From NCBI RefSeq assembly GCF_037071985.1, contig NZ_JAXHDF010000011.1, positions 62,001 to 126,000 of the forward strand: 64,000 bases of DNA. The letters are read 5' to 3'. The stretch comes from Pseudogracilibacillus sp037071985 (GTDB lineage Bacteria > Bacillota > Bacilli > Bacillales > Amphibacillaceae). Within the stretch, counting starts at the first letter, position 1. Every line of letters starts with the position of its first letter. Position numbers and translations under genes: made by a program. Below, piece by piece: positions 60,022-64,000 of the stretch. A model generated the notes under the pieces. The model was not told the origin of the DNA and did no database searches. It saw nothing but the letters and a program-made list of their open reading frames with translations.

Positions 60022-63018
60022 CTAATTTTTCCTATCTTCTTTGATTATATCTTTATCATCCTTCATGAGACGTTTTAGGTCAATCATGAGCATACGATCC
60101 ATTGGATATGTAGTTGTATATCGGTATTTATTGGCTCCTGATTCAAACGTGACATAGAGATGTTTCGGATGGACGTCTACTATCCCTTCTGGCATCGGGA
60201 TCGCCTCAATACTTTCCCTTGGCTTGGATTGGAATCCATCAAGGAACCATAGTGGAACTGATTTTTCCCCAACAGTTACATAATCATGCGGTTCATCTTT
60301 TAATGGATGCTCATAGCGGTATAATACGCTATCATTTCCTCTACCATAAGATGTGCTCAACGTTACACCTTTCTTTTGAACAATAGCCCCTTGGACCTTG
60401 TCCGTCGTTGACAGTACATAATCAGGAACAGCAAGATGGTCAGAACTTCCATTCCATTGTTCTGTTGTCAGCATATCTGTATTTGGCCTGAGATCAAAGC
60501 CAATCATCCAAGCATGGTGCATGTCACCAGTTCGTGTTTCCATATGATGCGATGGATCAGTTGGATAGTCTTTTGCTTCGTAAAACTCCCCAACCCAGAG
60601 AATTCCTTCATTATAAACAGTGTATGCTGCATCCAATGGAACAGGTATATGATGAACAAACTGAATTTCACCGTTGTCTGGCGCATTTACGAGATCATCG
60701 ATTCGGAATGGATATAGATAATTTTCCGATGCAATCCAAACATGATCCTTACTAATCGTTAATCCGCCTGCATGACCCGTATATGGTGTGCCGTCTTGGT
60801 TATATAATAAAACAGATTTGACTAGTTTTTCAGTAGTTGCGTCTACTACTGTTAGCGTGCCTGGTCGTCCATTTTCCAAATAGTTTACTGTAAATATCCA
60901 GTCTTTCTTTTTATAATACGTAATCCCCTGAGGAATCAGATCCTGAGCTAAACCAGGAATAACTGGACCATCGATACTAATATCCCATAGACCTTGATAA
61001 GCTGGATCTTTTTCTGAAAAAAATCTTTCTTCCTGTGTGATGATCTGATGGGCTGGCGTTACTTTTACTGCTGCTGACCTTTCAGAAATGTTTCCGGATA
61101 AGTCTTCAGCTGCCATCTCTATAGTGTACTCCATGTTACCAGTTAAAGTTGATAGTGTAAATTCGGTTTGTTCAGGAGTGACAGAAAATTCTAATTCACC
61201 ATTTTTATAGATGTGATAGCGAAAAACATCTGTTTCTGGATTTTGTTCCCATGTTAAATCAATTTGACCGTTGCCAGGAACTGCTTGTACATTCGACGGT
61301 GTCTGTGGAGCTTGTTCATCTAGAACTGGCCTTGGTGGTATTTGATCTGTAAGAACCCATCCTGGTGTCGGTGGTTGGTGACCTTCTAGTGTTTCCATTG
61401 TTAGTGTACCATCTGATGGATAGCCAAAGATGATAGACTTTTTAAGTGATACATGATCTCCCGTGTAGTTTGCTCTGACAACGTCCACCCCTTTGGGATC
61501 TGAGATAATGATCGTCTGATTTCCGCTATTCACAAAGCCACCAATATTATCTAAAATATATACCTTTTCTTCGTTCAAATGCTTACTGAAATAGGACCCA
61601 AAATAATTGAAATTAAATGCTTCTAATGTAATCGGGGCAATTTCCTGCCTACGCGTCCAAAACAGCTGTGTATCCCATGGCTCAATAATAAGATCATCTT
61701 GAATAGTCTCATTCCAGCTGCCCGAACGGATGGCATACCCTTTTAAGTTAATTGCCTCGCTACCATTATTGTAAATTTCCAGATATTCAAAAGCATCATA
61801 GCTAGCGAAATTATCGGTATCAGGGACAACTTCTGTAATAAGGATGTTAGGAACTGGCGTGTTCTCTACAGGCCCACTAACAATCTCTGATTTGACAGAC
61901 TCATTTCCTACTTGATCAATAGCGGTTACCTCAAACGTGTACTCCCTATCAAGATCAAGTGGTAGTGCGATAACACTTGCTTCATCCGTTGTTGTAAAAA
62001 ATGTACCGTTTACGTACACCTTGTATCCGGCAAGATCAGCTTCATTATTACTGTCCCATTTAAGCTCTACATGGTCAATGCCTGGAGTTGCATTTAGACC
62101 AGTTGGGGCAGCTGGTGCTTCCGTATCAACTACTTCCTGCGGTACTGTGCTTGTCGGCTGGCTGGCAGCTGATTCGTTACCATCTTCATCAAGTGCAGTG
62201 ACCCGGAAAGAGTAGTGTTCGTTGTTGTTTAACCCTTCAATTGTGTAACTGTTTTCAGAAACGATAATCGGCTCTGCATTCTGAGAATAGTAGATTTTAT
62301 AGCTTACAGCCGCCTCCGACGCATTCCAATTTAAGTTAATTGCTTGATTTGCAGGCTCTGCTTGGAGATCGGCTGGTGATTCGGGTCCAGGTAATTGTCC
62401 AGAAATAACTTTACCCGGAGTCGCAACCTCGTTATTTCTTAGTCTAGTCATTTCGCTTGTGTCACTCTTTTGATAGATAACACTTCGATTAGTAATTCCA
62501 TCTGCTTCCCCGTCATTAAATTTTGCGGTAACAATCGTTTCAGCTTTCGCGTTTGCAATCCCGACCTGTCTGGGGGAACTGTCATGCAATCCTTGACCGG
62601 GTGTTGTCAATTGCACGCCATATACTTGGTCCGGTGTCAGAATAACGTCATAATTACTGTTAAAATCCCATAATGGAACGTCTGGATAATTAAACTTTTT
62701 TAACCAAAGAACAAGTGTATCCCGCGGCTGAATCATTTGATTAGAGATTGTCCACCTGTTCACCGGGTTTGTAAAATCACTTGAAAAGTATTGCAACTGA
62801 TAGCCATCCAAATTAATTACCTCTGATGTATCGTTATAAATCTCCACATATTCAAACGGCTGGCCTGTCTCGGCTGATTTAGCAACGACTTCCGTGATCA
62901 ACAAAGGTGGTTCACTTTCTGCATATGACTTTGTAACTGGTGATGCGAAAAGTGCGATTAAAAATGCTGCAGAAATTGCTAATGCATAGATAAAAAATCT
63001 GTTAACCCTTTTTAACAT
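60022..63018 (-). CDS. Large secreted LTD/fibronectin-III protein
   Basis: Exported protein of 998 residues. A signal peptide (MLKRVNRFFIYALAISAAFL then IALFASPVTKSYA) is followed by a lamin-tail domain (about 37-160, LLITEVV...EYVEIYN), two fibronectin III domains (about 208-293 and 300-385), a second lamin-tail domain (about 388-552), a third fibronectin III (about 573-655) and a C-terminal domain of 340 residues that looks beta-propeller-like (VDATTEKLVKS, TISKDHVWIASE). No cell-wall anchor is seen. AAGGAGTGAATTC precedes ATG. I know no named relative; binding or surface-adhesion is a guess. Confidence 0.85.
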   Translation of the reverse strand: MLKRVNRFFIYALAISAAFLIALFASPVTKSYAESEPPLLITEVVAKSAETGQPFEYVEIYNDTSEVINLDGYQLQYFSSDFTNPVNRWTISNQMIQPRDTLVLWLKKFNYPDVPLWDFNSNYDVILTPDQVYGVQLTTPGQGLHDSSPRQVGIANAKAETIVTAKFNDGEADGITNRSVIYQKSDTSEMTRLRNNEVATPGKVISGQLPGPESPADLQAEPANQAINLNWNASEAAVSYKIYYSQNAEPIIVSENSYTIEGLNNNEHYSFRVTALDEDGNESAASQPTSTVPQEVVDTEAPAAPTGLNATPGIDHVELKWDSNNEADLAGYKVYVNGTFFTTTDEASVIALPLDLDREYTFEVTAIDQVGNESVKSEIVSGPVENTPVPNILITEVVPDTDNFASYDAFEYLEIYNNGSEAINLKGYAIRSGSWNETIQDDLIIEPWDTQLFWTRRQEIAPITLEAFNFNYFGSYFSKHLNEEKVYILDNIGGFVNSGNQTIIISDPKGVDVVRANYTGDHVSLKKSIIFGYPSDGTLTMETLEGHQPPTPGWVLTDQIPPRPVLDEQAPQTPSNVQAVPGNGQIDLTWEQNPETDVFRYHIYKNGELEFSVTPEQTEFTLSTLTGNMEYTIEMAAEDLSGNISERSAAVKVTPAHQIITQEERFFSEKDPAYQGLWDISIDGPVIPGLAQDLIPQGITYYKKKDWIFTVNYLENGRPGTLTVVDATTEKLVKSVLLYNQDGTPYTGHAGGLTISKDHVWIASENYLYPFRIDDLVNAPDNGEIQFVHHIPVPLDAAYTVYNEGILWVGEFYEAKDYPTDPSHHMETRTGDMHHAWMIGFDLRPNTDMLTTEQWNGSSDHLAVPDYVLSTTDKVQGAIVQKKGVTLSTSYGRGNDSVLYRYEHPLKDEPHDYVTVGEKSVPLWFLDGFQSKPRESIEAIPMPEGIVDVHPKHLYVTFESGANKYRYTTTYPMDRMLMIDLKRLMKDDKDIIKEDRKN

Positions 63019-63305
63019 GAATTCACTCCTTTGTATGTTGGCCATAGTCCGATGAAAAAATGCTGTAAAACAACAAAATCCCATGAAAACGGAAGTGTCA
63101 CAAAAAATGCAACACATCTTTTTCATGGGAAACTCATTTTCTCCACCCAAATGGCATGTAAACTATTTGATTTATTATAATAGTATAACAACTTAGAGGC
63201 TGGTACAATAGATAGAAAGTACTGTTTATTAATGAGGATATACAGTTTGAAACGTTCATTTTATCTAACAATTTATAGCGGTGAAAAATAAAATATAAAA
63301 AAGGT

Positions 63306-63332
63306 TAAACTTTTTTAATTACCTTCCGATAT
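63306..63332 (+). promoter_or_regulatory. Sigma-D promoter of hag
   Basis: TAAA (63306-63309), 15 bases, TCCGATAT (63325-63332), one base from the TAAA-N15-GCCGATAT pattern; 57 bases before the hag start. The remaining gap 63019-63305 is AT-rich without other signal. Confidence 0.85.
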
Positions 63333-63389
63333 TGTATATAGGGACACAAGGATGTGACCCCAAATAACATACATGGAGGTAGATTGAAC

Positions 63390-64000
63390 ATGATTATCAA
63401 TCACAATATTTCAGCACTTAACACACATCGCCAATTAGGTGCTAACAACAATGCAGTATCACAGTCATTGGAGAAACTTTCTTCTGGACTAAAGATTAAC
63501 CGTGCAGGAGACGACGCAGCAGGTCTTGCAATTTCTGAGAAAATGCGTGGACAAATCCGTGGTCTTGACATGGCGATCAAAAACTCTCAAGATGGTATTT
63601 CTTTAATCCAAACTGCTGAAGGTGCTTTAACTGAAACTCATGCGATTTTACAACGTATGCGTGAATTAACAGTACAAGCAGGTAACGTTGGAACGCAAGA
63701 AGAAGATGATTTAAGTGCAATTCAAGAGGAAATTCAAAACCTTCTTGACGAACTTGATGGTATATCAGAGCGTACTGCATTTAACGGCAAGAACTTGCTT
63801 AATGGAGATTTTGAAGAAGGTACATCAGACCTTATTTTCCAAATCGGTGCAAACGCAAACCAATCACTTAAGGTAAATATTGGTGATATGTCAGTAGAAG
63901 GATTGGATTTGGAAGGGTTTGACGTTACAGCATTAGGTGAGGCAGAAGACAAAGCAGCATTTGATACAGCATTAGAGGGGCTTTTAGATAAAGTTGATGC
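63390..64000 (+). CDS. hag: Flagellin (5' part, runs off the window)
   Basis: Main filament protein of the flagellum, exported through the flagellar channel. The first 203 codons are present; the gene is cut by the window end. The N-terminal D0/D1 sequence is clear: MIINHNISALNTHRQLGANN, the SLEKLSSGLKINRAGDDAAG helix and QIRGLDMAIKNSQDGISLIQ. AGGAGGTAGATT-type site (GGAGG at 63374-63378) precedes ATG by 11 bases. Behind a sigma-D promoter. The variable D2/D3 part starts just before the window end. Confidence 0.96.
   Translation, partial: MIINHNISALNTHRQLGANNNAVSQSLEKLSSGLKINRAGDDAAGLAISEKMRGQIRGLDMAIKNSQDGISLIQTAEGALTETHAILQRMRELTVQAGNVGTQEEDDLSAIQEEIQNLLDELDGISERTAFNGKNLLNGDFEEGTSDLIFQIGANANQSLKVNIGDMSVEGLDLEGFDVTALGEAEDKAAFDTALEGLLDKVD

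Overview
The window looks like chromosomal DNA of a low-GC Gram-positive rod of the family Bacillaceae. The GC content is low, there are strong AGGAGG-type ribosome binding sites, TTG and GTG starts are common, and the gene set is Bacillus-like (argCJBD-carB-argF, SAM riboswitch-metNPQ, mntABC, cvfB, ytaF, yugN-like, ylmA, topB, hag). The intergenic repeats and gene order suggest an Oceanobacillus, Virgibacillus or Gracilibacillus type, but that is inference. No rRNA, tRNA, CRISPR array or intact insertion sequence was seen.

Layout. 1-7.7 kb: an arginine operon, argC(end)-argJ-argB-argD-carB-argF, with no carA. 7.9-9 kb: ilvE with a CodY-like site. 9.2-14.9 kb: a sulfur/methionine block (acyl-CoA dehydrogenase of YdbM type, MtnE-like aminotransferase, SAM-I riboswitch, metNPQ), preceded by a decayed transporter fragment. 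15.3-20.5 kb: a winged-helix regulator with an MFS exporter, then an ABC-2 exporter with a divergent TetR regulator. 20.7-24.5 kb: Mn-type ABC importer mntABC and a cation efflux protein. 24.7-28.4 kb: FAH-family enzyme, small membrane proteins, a lipoprotein and CvfB. 28.5-29.15 kb: a gene-free stretch with three kinds of repeated or folded DNA. 29.2-32.6 kb: a GntR(YtrA-type)-ABC-CPBP operon. 32.7-40.2 kb: a non-canonical SDR, a MITE-like element, PaiB, a CGS-type PLP enzyme, a MocR regulator, a group II intron scar, ytaF and a YugN-like gene. 40.5-46 kb: a chemoreceptor, a 7Fe ferredoxin and a MacB/FtsX-type ABC pair. 46-47.2 kb: small genes, a duplicated fragment and a seven-copy 51-bp tandem array. 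47.2-53.6 kb: a NERD protein, topB, proline dehydrogenase, a divergent MocR regulator and a lipoprotein. 53.6-56 kb: a decayed coiled-coil gene, ylmA, ybaK-like, and a frameshifted remnant that reads like the TIGR02679/DUF2399 protein of Wadjet-type plasmid defence. 56-64 kb: a chemoreceptor with a sigma-D promoter, a VOC protein, an EamA transporter, a large secreted LTD/FN3 protein, and the start of flagellin hag behind a second sigma-D promoter.

How the genes fit together. The arginine genes form one biosynthetic unit that must borrow a glutaminase subunit from elsewhere (probably pyrAA). The metNPQ genes sit behind a SAM-sensing terminator next to two sulfur-linked enzymes. Several export or import systems carry an adjacent regulator and a visible palindrome between or before them. 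The two motility-class genes (chemoreceptor at 56.3 kb and hag) share sigma-D promoters. The most unusual content is in the gene-poor stretches: two arrays of a shared 51/52-bp hairpin repeat, a 20-21-bp phased CGCCG repeat, a 355-bp inverted-repeat element, an intron scar, and the remains of a probable Wadjet defence gene. No intact new system was identified.
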